From Zeimonas arvi (lineage in GTDB: Bacteria > Pseudomonadota > Gammaproteobacteria > Burkholderiales > Burkholderiaceae_E), in NCBI RefSeq assembly GCF_008039575.1, contig NZ_VDUY01000002.1:62001-126000 (forward strand): a stretch of DNA of 64,000 nt, given 5' to 3'. The position numbers were made by a program, and so were the translations under genes. Shown in pieces: positions 17,228 to 27,000 of the stretch. Below the pieces are notes generated by a model that did no database searches, was not told where the DNA came from, and saw nothing but the letters and a program-made list of their open reading frames with translations. Numbering within the stretch: position 1 is the stretch's first letter; each line of letters opens with the position of its first letter.

Positions 17228-17709
17228 CGCCAGACGACCAGCGTGTCCGAGGCCGAGTGTCCGCCCGCGTCGCTGGCCGTGACCACGATCGGATTGGATC
17301 CGGTGGCGAGCGTCAACGCGCCGGCGTCCCAGCGCAGCGCCAGGGGGTCGAGGCAGTCGAGTCGGGCTGCCGCGAGGCCGGCCTGTCCGGTGGCGGAATT
17401 CAGCCAGGCGATCCGGTAGCCGGGCGCGATGGTGCCGGCGGGACCGGCGCATTGCGAACCCTCGGGTACGAAGGCCCCGCCGGCGACGACCACGGCCGGC
17501 GCGGTTGTGTGCCATTCGGCGAGCGAGGTCGGCGACTCGATCCGGATCCACCACGAGGAGGGATCCGAATCGGTCAGCAGGATCGAGATCTCCGCATAGC
17601 CGCAGCCGGCAAGCAGCGCGAAGAGCGTCAGCGCAGCTCGGCGCAGCCCTGGGCGCAGGCGCCCGCTCCCGCGCGGGCGCCCGATCGGGCGGGTCCGCTT
17701 GCCCGCCAT
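17221..17709 (-). CDS. Small lipoprotein of unknown function
   Basis: A 162-residue protein beginning MAGKRTRP at 17709. An Arg-rich n-region and hydrophobic stretch end in the lipobox LFALLAGC. The mature part has two Cys pairs of possible disulfide use and a C-terminal beta-rich segment, NPIVVTASDAGGHSASDTL, reminiscent of immunoglobulin-like repeats. No family is recognised. The start lies 4 bases after the SDR stop on the same strand, so it is probably the second gene of that operon; an in-frame start at 17751 would run into the SDR gene. Confidence 0.7.
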   Translation of the reverse strand: MAGKRTRPIGRPRGSGRLRPGLRRAALTLFALLAGCGYAEISILLTDSDPSSWWIRIESPTSLAEWHTTAPAVVVAGGAFVPEGSQCAGPAGTIAPGYRIAWLNSATGQAGLAAARLDCLDPLALRWDAGALTLATGSNPIVVTASDAGGHSASDTLVVWRQ

Positions 17710-17713
17710 CAGC

Positions 17714-18490
17714 TCAGTCTCCGCGCGCCAGCCCGGCCAGTCGGCCGCCATCGATCACGAAGGTCTGGCCGGTCGTGTAGCGGCCGGCGGGCGCGGCGAG
17801 GAAGACCGCCGCGCCGGCGATCTCGTCGGGCTCGCCGATCCGGCGCAGCGCGGTGTTGGACACGCTCTGCTCGAGGATCTTCGGGTCTTCCCACAGCGCG
17901 CGCGCGAAATCGGTCTTGATCAGGCCCGGTGCGATGCAGTTGGCGCGCACGTTCTTCCGGCCCCATTCCACCGCCAGGTTGCGGGCCAGCTGCATGTCGG
18001 CGGCCTTGGAGATGCAGTACACGCCGATCACGTCGGAGCCCTGGAATCCGCCGATCGAGGACACGATGATGATCGAGCCGTCGCCGCGCTCGGCCATCTG
18101 CGGGGCCACCATGTTGCACAGCCAGAAGTTGCTGCGCACGTTGCTGTTCATGATCCGGTCGTAGGCCTCGTCGGGCATGTCCACCGACGGACCGAAGTAG
18201 GGGTTGACCGCGGCGTTGCACACCAGGATGTCGATCCGGCCCCACCTGGCGTTGGTGGCGTCGACCAGGGCTTGCAGTTCTTCCTTGCGGCCGATGTTGC
18301 AGGCGACCGCGATGGCCTCGCCGCCGCGCGCCCGGATGCCCTCGACCACGGTCTCGCAGGCCGCGAGCTTGCGGCTCGACACCACCACCTTCGCCCCCTG
18401 TTCGGCCATCCGCTCGGCGATCGCCCGCCCGATTCCCCGGCTGGCGCCGGTAATGACTGCGACCTTGCCGGTCAGATCGAATAGCGACAT
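17714..18490 (-). CDS. Short-chain dehydrogenase/reductase (SDR)
   Basis: A 258-residue classical SDR. The cofactor motif TGASRGIG is at residues 14-21, CNAA at 91-94, the catalytic Ser at about 145 and YxxxK at Tyr158/Lys162, with the C-terminal TGQTFVIDGG. An NAD(P)-linked oxidoreductase of FabG-like type is indicated; the substrate is unknown. The ATG at 18490 is preceded by a purine-rich GGGGGAACAG ribosome site. The longer open frame upstream is a Pro/Arg-rich low-complexity extension of non-coding GC-rich DNA and is not used. Confidence 0.88.
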   Translation of the reverse strand: MSLFDLTGKVAVITGASRGIGRAIAERMAEQGAKVVVSSRKLAACETVVEGIRARGGEAIAVACNIGRKEELQALVDATNARWGRIDILVCNAAVNPYFGPSVDMPDEAYDRIMNSNVRSNFWLCNMVAPQMAERGDGSIIIVSSIGGFQGSDVIGVYCISKAADMQLARNLAVEWGRKNVRANCIAPGLIKTDFARALWEDPKILEQSVSNTALRRIGEPDEIAGAAVFLAAPAGRYTTGQTFVIDGGRLAGLARGD

Positions 18491-18736
18491 CTGTTCCCCC
18501 TCGTTGCTGGACTGGTTTGCACACGCGGAAGGATGACAGCAAACCCGTGCGGCTGCTGGCCGGCGCGGGCGGTCCCGGACCCCGGAGGGCCGGCCCCGGA
18601 CGGTGGTGGGTCGGCCCCGGGCCCCGACGGGCCGGCCATCGCCCGATGCGGGCGCTTCGTCGGGCGGGACGAGCGGCGGCAGGGCCGAAGGACGACAGTG
18701 CTCCCAGTGCGGCGATAGCGCCATGGAGAGTCCACG
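18491..18736. other. GC-rich intergenic region with repeated GGCCGGCCC-type tracts
   Basis: A 246-base divergent gap between the SDR gene and the 169-residue protein. Between about 18560 and 18650 it is made of imperfect G/C runs (GGGCCGGCCCCGG and similar) on both strands. These could fold into several alternative hairpins. It is open in multiple frames but gives only Pro/Arg/Gly-rich translations, so it is treated as non-coding. Confidence 0.5.
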
Positions 18737-19246
18737 ATGACAGCCTACGCAGGCGATACCCTTCTATACCGGGACCGGGTGTTCCGGCTGGGATCGCGTC
18801 CGCTCGAGGCGTGGTTTCGGCTGATCGGCCAACGGCCCGGGTTGCGGCGCGCGAGCGGCCTGTCCGCCGATGCCCCGGACTACGCGGCCACCTGGGAGAT
18901 CGGCGACGACGGCCTGCTGCGCCTCGTCGGGCTCACCGGCAGCTGGCCGGACACCAATCCGCTGGCGTTGGGGCACTTGTTCCCGTTCGCCGAGGAATCG
19001 GTCGTCGCCGGCTGGTACACCGGCATCCTGCGCGGCATTCGCGCAGGATCGGTCGGGACGGCCCTGGCTGCGGTCCAGGAACCCTGCCATCTGGCTTCGT
19101 TCCCGCGCCATGGCGTGCCGGGACTGATGCTCGCCGACCTGGCGCTCGAGGTCCGCTGCGGCCGCCTGCTCGATGCGAGCGGCGAGACGCTGGGCCCGGG
19201 CCGCCCGGGCGACGAATCGCCGCGCTGGGCCGCCACGCTGGTCTAG
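18737..19246 (+). CDS. Hypothetical protein, 169 aa
   Basis: I do not recognise the family. The protein starts MTAYAGDTLLYRDRVF, has no signal peptide or membrane helix, and contains ATWEIGDDGLLRLVGLTGSW and a Trp/Tyr/Gly-rich middle. Codon usage matches the neighbours, which supports a real gene. ATG 18737 is preceded by a weak purine-rich stretch (GGAGAG). It is convergent with the MFS gene, whose stop lies 13 bases beyond. Confidence 0.6.
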   Translation: MTAYAGDTLLYRDRVFRLGSRPLEAWFRLIGQRPGLRRASGLSADAPDYAATWEIGDDGLLRLVGLTGSWPDTNPLALGHLFPFAEESVVAGWYTGILRGIRAGSVGTALAAVQEPCHLASFPRHGVPGLMLADLALEVRCGRLLDASGETLGPGRPGDESPRWAATLV

Positions 19247-19258
19247 CGGCCCCTTGCG

Positions 19259-20506
19259 CTACGCTTGCCGCGGCGCCATCCGCATCACGCGCCAGGCACA
19301 GAAGGTCGCCAGCACCGAGCCGGTCGCGCACAGGGCCATGGCCCAGCCGTAGTGGCCGTGAGCGTCGAACAGCGCGCCGGCCGCCACCGGTCCGAGCAGG
19401 GCGCCGAAGGCGGCGCCGGTGTAGAGCAGGCCGATGATCCCCGAAACCGCCCTGAGGCCATAGAGATCGCTGCAGATCGGCGGCAATAGCGAGACGATGC
19501 CCCCATACGAAAGGCCGAAGACGAGCGCGAAGACGGCAAAGGCCGGATAGCCGTCGGCGCTCGCCCAGATCAGGAAGGACGCGCCGAGCATGGCTTCGAC
19601 GATGATCCGGGTCTGCAATCGCCCGAGCCGATCGGCGAACCCGCCGATCCCGAAGCGGCCCAGCAGGCTGCCGATGCCGATCAGCCCGACCAGCGCGACC
19701 GCCTCGGTGTCGGCGATGCCTGCGTCGCGCGCCGACGCGGACAGGTGCGCGAATGGCACGAACATCGGGACGCCGGCGGCCAGCGTGCTCGCGTACAGCC
19801 ATCGGAAGCTCGGGGCGCGCAGGGCCTCGCGCAGCGTCAGCCCCGCCGGCGCCCCGCGACGCGTGGTGGCGTCGGCGGCGAGGCCACTCGCTGCCGACAG
19901 GGGCAGGCCGTCGGGCGCCAGTCCGTGACGGGCGGGGTCCCGGTCCAGGAACCAGGCAGCGGCGAAGCCCGCCAGCACGACCCCCAGCGCCAGCCAGCGC
20001 ATCGCCTCGCGCCAATCGAGGTTGGCGATCAGCCAACTGGCCAGGATCGGCACGACCAGCGTGCCGGCGCCGATGCCCGAGCTGGCAATGCCCGAGGCCA
20101 GGCCGCGCCGCCTGGCGAACCAGGGCTGGACCGCGCCCATCGAGGGCGTGTAGACCAGCGCGACGCCGAGGCCGATGCCCAGCCCGTAGGCCAGGTAGAT
20201 GCTGGCCAGGTCCGTCGCGAAACTGGAGGCCAGCAGGCCGGCCGCCAGGCAGCTCATGCCGGCCAGGCCGGTGGCGCGCGGCCCGAAACGGTCGGCCAGC
20301 GCGCCGCCCACCGCGCCCAGCGAGAAGTAGAGCAGCGAGGACAGGCCGAACACCCAGGACACGTCGGCGCGCTGGGCGTCGAACTCGACCGACCAGGGCT
20401 GGAAGAAGGCCGCGAAGGAATAGGCGACCCCGAAGATCACCGTCATGGCGGCGAAGGCCGCCCAGACGACGTACCAGCCGCGGAAGAGGGTCGCCCGGCC
20501 GACCAC
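19259..20506 (-). CDS. MFS transporter (monocarboxylate/oxalate-formate antiporter-like)
   Basis: A 415-residue, 12-helix major facilitator. The loop 2-3 motif is ADRFGPR, with the repeat GFADRLGRLQTR in the second half; FRGWYVVWAAFAAMTVIFG opens helix 1. The N-terminal style and length resemble OFA/monocarboxylate transporters. Translation probably starts with GTG at 20506, 8 bases after the stop of the ThDP-enzyme gene. The two genes look co-transcribed, so it may import or export that enzyme's substrate or product. Confidence 0.82.
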   Translation of the reverse strand: MVGRATLFRGWYVVWAAFAAMTVIFGVAYSFAAFFQPWSVEFDAQRADVSWVFGLSSLLYFSLGAVGGALADRFGPRATGLAGMSCLAAGLLASSFATDLASIYLAYGLGIGLGVALVYTPSMGAVQPWFARRRGLASGIASSGIGAGTLVVPILASWLIANLDWREAMRWLALGVVLAGFAAAWFLDRDPARHGLAPDGLPLSAASGLAADATTRRGAPAGLTLREALRAPSFRWLYASTLAAGVPMFVPFAHLSASARDAGIADTEAVALVGLIGIGSLLGRFGIGGFADRLGRLQTRIIVEAMLGASFLIWASADGYPAFAVFALVFGLSYGGIVSLLPPICSDLYGLRAVSGIIGLLYTGAAFGALLGPVAAGALFDAHGHYGWAMALCATGSVLATFCAWRVMRMAPRQA

Positions 20507-20514
20507 GGTCGGAC

Positions 20515-22065
20515 TCAAGGCAGCTGTGCTTCGATCAGGAACGGGCCCTTCTTCCGAAGCGCCGCGGCCAGCAGGTCGTTGAAGCCTTCGGCGGTGTCCG
20601 TCGCCGCGGCCTCGACGCCCATTCCCCTGGCCAGCGCGACCCAGTCGAGCTCGGGGTCTTCGACCGCGAGCATCCGCTTCGCGCGCTCGCCGGGGTTCTC
20701 CACGCCCACGCCCTTTAGCTCGCCCTGGAGGATCCGGTAGCCACGATTGGCCAGCACCACGGTGACCACGTCGAGCCGCTCGCGCGCCTGGGTCCAGAGA
20801 GCCTGCAGCGTGTACATGCCGCTGCCGTCCCCTTCGAGGCTCACTACCTTGCGGTCGGGGCAGGCGATTGCCGCGCCGGTGGCCATGGGCAGGCCCTCGC
20901 CGATCGCGCCGCCAGTGAGCTGCAGGTAGTCGTGCGGCGCCGAGCCGTCCGTGTAGCGGAACAGCGCGCGGCCCGAAGACACCGATTCGTCGCACAGGAT
21001 GGCCTGCTCGGGGAGCATGGCAGCCACCGACTGCATGACCGCTTCGGCGGTCAGCCGCCCGGGCTGGGCGGGCGTCATGCAGATCGCGTCGTTGGCCAGC
21101 GGCGCCGCCGCGGTCGCCCCGAGCTCGTCGGCGAGCCAGCGCAGGGCGTGCTCCAGGTCGTCGTCGGGGCCGGCCACGCGGAGGGTCTCGCAGCCGGGCG
21201 ACGTCATCATCGACGGCTTGCCCGGGTAGGCGAAGAAGGAGGCAGGTGGATTGGCCCCGAGCAGCAGCAGCACGTCGATGTCGGCCAGCGCGGCGAGCGC
21301 CTGGTCGACCGGGTAGGGGACCCGCGGCACGACCACGCGGCCCGCGCCCCGCTCGACCCGGGCATTGGACTGTTGCGACAGCAGTCGCACGCCGGTCGCG
21401 GCGGCGATCCGCGCGGCCAGGCCCAGGCAGGGCTCGCGCAGCGCGCGGCCGGACATCATCAGCGTGACCCGCTTGCCGGACCGGATCGCGGCCACGGCCT
21501 GCGAGATCGCACCCGGATCCGCCTTGCCTCGCGGCGGCGGCTCCCGCGGCGCGGCAGGTCCGTCGGCCTCGTTCCAGGCGGTGTCGGCAGGCAGCGCCAG
21601 CGTGGCGACCTTGCCGGCGCCGCTGCGCGCCTGTCGCACTGCCTCGGCCGCGTCGCCGGCCACCGAGCGGGCGTCGCCCGACATCCGGAACCAGTGCGAA
21701 ACCGGGCGCGCGATGCCTTCGAGGTCGCTGGCCAGTGGCGTTTCGTAGCCGCGATGATGGATCGCGTGCTCGCCGACGATGTTGACCACCGGGCTGCGCG
21801 CCTTGCGGGCGTTGTGCAGGTTGGCCAGCCCGTTGGCCAGCCCGGGGCCGAGGTGAAGCAGCGTGGCGGCCGGCCGGTCGGCCATCCGCGCGTAGCCGTC
21901 TGCGGCGCCGGTGACCACGCCCTCGAAGAGCCCGAGCACGCAGCGCATGCCGGGCACCGTGTCGAGCGCGGCCACGAAATGCATCTCGGACGTGCCGGGA
22001 TTGGTGAAGCAGACCTCGACCTTCGAGGCAAGCAGCGTGCGGACCAGCGATTCGGCACCGTTCAT
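20515..22065 (-). CDS. Thiamine-diphosphate-dependent enzyme, acetolactate synthase large-subunit-like
   Basis: A 516-residue ThDP enzyme of the acetohydroxyacid synthase superfamily. The N-terminal catalytic Glu is at about 48 in LGLFEGVVTGAADGYAR. The C-terminal ThDP motif runs from EGDGSGMYTLQALW to VVLANRGYRIL (GDG...N). The ATG at 22065 has a GGAG ribosome site that overlaps the stop of the upstream small gene; a GTG at 22083 is the alternative. It forms an operon with the MFS gene downstream. Candidate reactions are benzoylformate-type decarboxylation or acetolactate-like carboligation; no ilvN-type small subunit is adjacent, so it is probably not biosynthetic IlvB. Confidence 0.82.
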   Translation of the reverse strand: MNGAESLVRTLLASKVEVCFTNPGTSEMHFVAALDTVPGMRCVLGLFEGVVTGAADGYARMADRPAATLLHLGPGLANGLANLHNARKARSPVVNIVGEHAIHHRGYETPLASDLEGIARPVSHWFRMSGDARSVAGDAAEAVRQARSGAGKVATLALPADTAWNEADGPAAPREPPPRGKADPGAISQAVAAIRSGKRVTLMMSGRALREPCLGLAARIAAATGVRLLSQQSNARVERGAGRVVVPRVPYPVDQALAALADIDVLLLLGANPPASFFAYPGKPSMMTSPGCETLRVAGPDDDLEHALRWLADELGATAAAPLANDAICMTPAQPGRLTAEAVMQSVAAMLPEQAILCDESVSSGRALFRYTDGSAPHDYLQLTGGAIGEGLPMATGAAIACPDRKVVSLEGDGSGMYTLQALWTQARERLDVVTVVLANRGYRILQGELKGVGVENPGERAKRMLAVEDPELDWVALARGMGVEAAATDTAEGFNDLLAAALRKKGPFLIEAQLP

Positions 22066-22079
22066 TGCGGGTGTCTCCG

Positions 22080-22388
22080 TCACAGGCCCAGGATGCGGCC
22101 GATCTGGGCGATGTAGCGGCTGCCCTCGAATGCATCCGAGATCAGTTCGTCGCCGAGCTTGTGCATCGCATCGCGCAGGCCCGAAAGCCCGCGGTGGACA
22201 TCGCCGTCCTCGGGCGACTCGGCGCCGAGCGCGGCGCGCAGCTGCTCGACCTCGGCGCGCAGGGCGTCGATCCGCGAGGAGTCGCTGCGGGCCCTGGCGA
22301 GGTCGTCTTCGAGCGCGTCGACGAGGCGACCGACCTCGTCGAGGTCGATGTTCTGCGGGGCGGAACCGGGGCGGGGTGTCTCGTTCAC
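22080..22388 (-). CDS. Small coiled-coil hypothetical protein, 102 aa
   Basis: A short acidic soluble protein starting MNETPRPGSAPQ. Its heptad-like Leu/Ala pattern (DALRAEVEQLRAALG) predicts a coiled coil at residues 20-55, followed by a helical C-terminus, SRYIAQIGRILGL. No family is recognised. It lies immediately upstream of the ThDP-enzyme gene; its TGA is followed within 15 bases by that gene's ATG, so the three genes form one minus-strand operon. Confidence 0.65.
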   Translation of the reverse strand: MNETPRPGSAPQNIDLDEVGRLVDALEDDLARARSDSSRIDALRAEVEQLRAALGAESPEDGDVHRGLSGLRDAMHKLGDELISDAFEGSRYIAQIGRILGL

Positions 22389-22492
22389 GGCGGTATCCCG
22401 GCGCGAGCCGGGTGTCGGGTGGGTCTGCGGCCGATTCTAGACCGCGGGGCCCTGCCGGGCGACCCGGGGCCGTGCCGGAATGCGCGAAGGCG

Positions 22493-23749
22493 TCAGTCGT
22501 AGTCCCAGAGCAGGTGCACGTCGAGCAGCAGCCGCGCCCGGCGCTGGAGGGCCTCGATGCGCGCCTCGAGGCTCGCCAGCGCTGCCTGCTTCGCCTGCCT
22601 GCGGGCGATCAGGACCTCGCCCAGGCTCGCCTCGCCGAGGCGGTGCGCGGTCTCCAGCCGCTCGGCGACCCCCGCCTGCAGGGCGGCCGCCGCCTCGCTG
22701 ACCTGCCAGTTCGCGCGGCTCGACTCGACCGCGTGGATCAGCGCGCCGACCTCGGCCTCGAGTCGCCGTTGCGTGGCGGCGGCCCGGCGCGCGAGCGCAT
22801 CGGCCGTGGCCACGCTGGCGTCCGCCGCGGCCCGCCTGGCTTCGCCGCCGAACGGGATCGACAGGTAGACGCCGACCATGCCGTCGGCGCCGCTGCGCTC
22901 GCGCGCCATCCGCAGGCCGACGCTCGGATCCGGCCTGCGATCAGCCAGGGCGCGCCGGCTCTCGGCCAGACCGCGTGCCGCCGCGGCGCGCGCCAGCAAC
23001 AGGCCGTGGTCCCTCTCGATCGCTGCGCGGCCCAGCGCCGACAGGTCGGACGACAGCGTCTCCGGGCGCGGTGCCGGCCCGGGCATCGATCCGGGGCCGG
23101 CGAGCCTCGGAAATCGGTGCTCGAGCATGATCCGCGCCTGTTCGGCGCGCGCGAGCCCCTGGCTCGCGGCCGCCTGCGCCTCGGCGGCGGCTGCTCGGGC
23201 CCGGCTCAGGTCGAGCGCCGATGCGTCGCCCAGACTGTTGCGTCGCTCGACGACCGATGCTTCGCGCGTCGCCAGCTCGGACTGGTCGCGCAGCATCGTC
23301 GCCACCGTCCTGGCGCGCAGCCAGTCGTACCAGAGCGAGAGCAGCTCGCGGGCGGTTTCGTGCCGCGCATCGGCCAGCGCCACGTCGGCTTCCTCGACGC
23401 GGATGTCGCCGAGTTGCCGGTCCAGGTTCGCCTTGGTCGGCGAGCGCAGGGGGCGCTCCAGCGCAAGCTCCCAGTCGCTCGTGCGTTCGGAGTCGCCGCC
23501 CTGGGTCGCGCGCCGCCGCAGGTAATCCACCCGCGCCACCCATTCCTGGGGCCCGGCGACGAGCTGCCGACGGGTGGCGAGCCCCGCGTCGCGCATCGCG
23601 GCGGCGGCCTGAACGTCGGGCGCCTCGATGATCGCCTCGCGAACGAGCTCCGCGGGCGGAAGTTCCGAAGGATAGGGGGGCGCGCCCTCAGCATGGGCGA
23701 GCAGCGGCAGGGCGAGCGCAAGCGCGCTGATCAGGACAGGCAGTCTCAT
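22493..23749 (-). CDS. Outer-membrane efflux protein, TolC family (CzcC/CusC-like)
   Basis: A 418-residue outer-membrane channel subunit. The signal peptide is MRLPVLISALALALPLLAHA; two repeated long helical coiled-coil halves follow, with Ala/Arg-rich heptads around 120-215 and 300-410. It is the last gene of an RND heavy-metal efflux operon (fusion protein, pump, DUF3240 protein, channel). ATG 23749 overlaps the stop of the DUF3240 gene by four bases, which indicates translational coupling. Confidence 0.88.
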   Translation of the reverse strand: MRLPVLISALALALPLLAHAEGAPPYPSELPPAELVREAIIEAPDVQAAAAMRDAGLATRRQLVAGPQEWVARVDYLRRRATQGGDSERTSDWELALERPLRSPTKANLDRQLGDIRVEEADVALADARHETARELLSLWYDWLRARTVATMLRDQSELATREASVVERRNSLGDASALDLSRARAAAAEAQAAASQGLARAEQARIMLEHRFPRLAGPGSMPGPAPRPETLSSDLSALGRAAIERDHGLLLARAAAARGLAESRRALADRRPDPSVGLRMARERSGADGMVGVYLSIPFGGEARRAAADASVATADALARRAAATQRRLEAEVGALIHAVESSRANWQVSEAAAALQAGVAERLETAHRLGEASLGEVLIARRQAKQAALASLEARIEALQRRARLLLDVHLLWDYD

Positions 23750-24063
23750 TGGAGGCTTCCGAAGTCGAGGATCGGCATCGTCCAGAAATGGATCGGGGCA
23801 GCGGGCATGGCTTGCCGGATCGCATCGAGCAGCGTGGACAGGGCGGCAGACGCGAGCGCAATCTCGATGCGGACCCGCTTCCCGCGGCCGCGGACGTTCT
23901 CGTCGGCCCCGACCAGCGGGACGCGCGTGCCGTGGCCGTCGGCAGGGCTGCTGGTGAAACCACCCGCGAGTTCCGGCATGGCCAGCAGGAGATCGACCAG
24001 CGGCTCCTCGAGCGCCGCCGGCGCGACGAGCGTGAGCACGATGTCGGTGCGGCCTTGCGTCAT
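23746..24063 (-). CDS. DUF3240-family small protein of a metal RND operon
   Basis: A 105-residue cytoplasmic protein with a PII-like ferredoxin fold expected from family membership. It begins MTQGRTDIVLTLVAPAALEE and ends HFWTMPILDFGSLQ. DUF3240 proteins are found almost only inside CzcA-type RND operons; a regulatory or metal-sensing role has been proposed, but I know of no firm assignment. The ATG overlaps the RND pump stop and its TGA overlaps the outer-membrane channel ATG, so all three are translationally coupled. Confidence 0.8.
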   Translation of the reverse strand: MTQGRTDIVLTLVAPAALEEPLVDLLLAMPELAGGFTSSPADGHGTRVPLVGADENVRGRGKRVRIEIALASAALSTLLDAIRQAMPAAPIHFWTMPILDFGSLQ

Positions 24064-27000
24064 CGCGGTGCTCCCTCGAGGGCGGCCGGGGTGCGATCGA
24101 GCCCGAACCGACGAAAGAGAATCGGCAGCAACAAGAGGGTCAACAGGGTCGAGCTGACAAGCCCGCCGATCACGACGACGGCAAGCGGCCGCTGGATCTC
24201 CGAGCCGGGCCCGCTGGCGAACAGCAGCGGCACCAGGCCGAAGGCCGCGATCGACGCAGTCATCATCACCGGGCGAAGCCTGCGTCGAGCGCCTTCGACG
24301 ACCGCCTCGGTGGCTGTCATCCCCTTGTCGATCAGCTGATTGAACTGCGTGACGAGCACGACGCCGTTGAGCACCGCGATGCCGAGCAGGGCGATGAAGC
24401 CGACCGAGGCCGGCACCGACAGGTACTCGCCCGACAGCAGCAGCGCGAAGATGCCTCCGACCAGCGCGAAGGGCACGTTCGCCAGGACCAGTGCCGCCTG
24501 CCGGACCGATCCGAAGGTCGAGAACAGCAGCAGGAAGATCAGGAGCAGGGCGACCGGCACGACGACCGCCAGCCGGGCCGCGGCGCGCTGCTGGTTCTCG
24601 AACTGCCCGCTCCACTCCAGGCGGTAGCCTGCGGGCAGCGGGACGTCCGTGGCCACCCGGGCCCGCGCTTCCTCGACGAAGCCGACCAGGTCGCGTCCGC
24701 GCACGTTCGCCTGGACCGTAGCGTAGCGCGCGCCGTTCTCGCGGTCGATCTTCACCGGACCGTCGATGCGCTCCAGGTGCGCCACCGCCGACAGCGGCAC
24801 GGCGCCGCCGCCGTCGAGGCCCAGCCTCAGGTCGGCGAAGCGTGCGGCGCTTGCGCGGAAGTCCTCGTCGGCGCGGATCAGGATCGGGACGCGACGGCCC
24901 CCCTCGACCAGCGAGCCCGCTTCCTGGCCCTGGACCACGGTGCGCAGCGACGACTCGATCTCGTCCACGGACAGGCCCAGGCGCCCGGCGGCGAGGCGGT
25001 CGATCCGTACGCGCAGGTACTGCATGCCCTCGTTCTTCGCGGTGAACACGTCCTCGGCCCCCGGGATCTCGCCGAGCAGCCTCTCGATCCGGGCGGCCGC
25101 GCCGGCGAGCTCGCGCAGGTCGTTGCCGAAGACCTTGACGGCCACGTCGCCGCGCACGCCGGTCAGCATCTCCGACACCCGCATCTCGATCGGCTGGGTG
25201 AAGGTCGCCTGCACGCCCGGGAAGGCGGCCGCCACCGCACGCAACTGGTCGGTGAGCCAGGCCTTGTCCGGACGGCGCCATTCGGCGATCGGCGCCAGCA
25301 CCAGGAAGCTGTCCGTCTGGTTCAGGCCCATGGGATCCAGGCCGAGCTCGTCGGAGCCCGAACGGGCCACGATGCTGCGGACTTCGGGGACCCGCTCGAG
25401 GATGGCCCGCTGGATCCGTGTGTCGATCTCGACCGTCTGCGCCAGGCCGATCGAGGGCAGCTTCTCCAGCTGCATGATGATGTCGCCCTCGTCCATGGTC
25501 GGCATGAAGCTCTTGCCGACCCGGACGTAGGCGCCGCCGGCCAGCAGCAGCAGGGCCAGCGCCGCCACGAAGACGGCGCGGGAATGGGCCATGGCCCAGG
25601 CCAGCGACGGACGATAGATCGCGTCGAGCTTGCGCACCAGCCAGGGCGCGTGGGCCGGTCCGCGCCTGAGCAGCAGCGAAGCGAGGACCGGGATCACGGT
25701 CAGGGCGAGCACCAGCGACACCGACAGCGCGTAGACGATCGACAGAGCGACCGGGATGAACAGCTTTCCCTCGAGCCCCTGCAGCGTGAGGAGCGGCAGG
25801 AACACGATCACGATGATGCACACGCCCGAAGTGACCGGGACCGCGACCTCGCGCACCGCGCGATAGACGAGGTGAAGGGCCGACACCGGCGCGAGCGCGC
25901 CGCCCTCGGCCAGCCGGGTCTCCAGGTTCTCGACGACCACGACCGAAGCGTCCACCAGCAGGCCGATCGCGATCGCCAGGCCGCCCAGGCTCATCAGGTT
26001 CGCGGACAGGCCGGTGTAGCGCATCAGCACGAATGTGCCGAGCGCCGCGAGGGGCAGGGTGAGCGCCACCACCAGGGCGGCCCGCAGGTTGCCCAGGAAA
26101 GCCACCAGCAACACGAGCACCAGGACGATCGCCTCGAGCAGCGCCCGCGACACGGTGCCGATCGCGCGCTCGACCAGCGTGGACCGGTCGTAGAAGGGCT
26201 CGATGCGCGTGCCGGCTGGCAGGTTTGTCGAGATCTCCGCCAGCCGCGCCTTCACGCCGTCGATCACCGCCTGGGCGTTGGCGCCGCGCAAGGCCAGCAC
26301 GAGGCCCTGCACCGCCTCGCCGGCGCCGTCGCGGGTCACCGCGCCGTTTCGCGTGAGGCTGCCGATGTGCACCTGGGCGACGTCGCCCACCCGGACCGGA
26401 ACACCGTCGCGCCGATCGATGACGATCTCGGCGAGGTCGTCCAGGCCGACGACCGCGCCCTCGACGCGGACGATGAGCGCCTCCTCGCCGTCGGCGAGCC
26501 GGCCGGCGCCATCGTTTCGGCTGTTGCGCTCCACCGCGCTTCGGAGCTGGTCGAGGCCGATGCCGCGCGCCGCGAGAAGCTGCGGATTGGGAACGATCTC
26601 GAAGGCCCGGGAGTGCCCGCCGAGGCTGTTGACGTCGGCCACGCCAGGGATCGTGCGCAGCTGCGGGCGGATCACCCATTCGAGCAGGGTTCGCTTCTCC
26701 TCGAGGGACAACGGGCCCTCGATCGTGAACATGAACATTTCGCTGAGCGGGGTGGTGATCGGGGCAAGGCCGCCGCTGGCCTGAGGGGGAAGCGCGTCCA
26801 TCGCGGCCGCCAGGCGCTCGGCCACCTGCTGCCGGGCCCAATAGATTTCGGTGCCGTCCTCGAAGTCCAGGGTGAGGTCCGTGAGGCCGTACTTCGAGAC
26901 CGCGCGCAGGATGCGCTGCCGCGGGATGCCGAGCAGCTCCTGCTCGATCGGCAGGGTGATCCGGCTCTCGACTTCCTCGGGCGTCATGCCGGGCGCTTTC

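Noticed and set aside
18560-18650. A CRISPR-like or functional repeat array in the G/C-rich stretch
   Set aside because: Units are short, irregular and without spacers of even length; simple GC-rich low complexity explains them.
17747-18724. A longer SDR reading with a Pro/Arg-rich N-terminal extension starting at 18724
   Set aside because: The extension falls in repeated GC tracts, and the ATG at 18490 has a ribosome site and matches the family's N-terminus.
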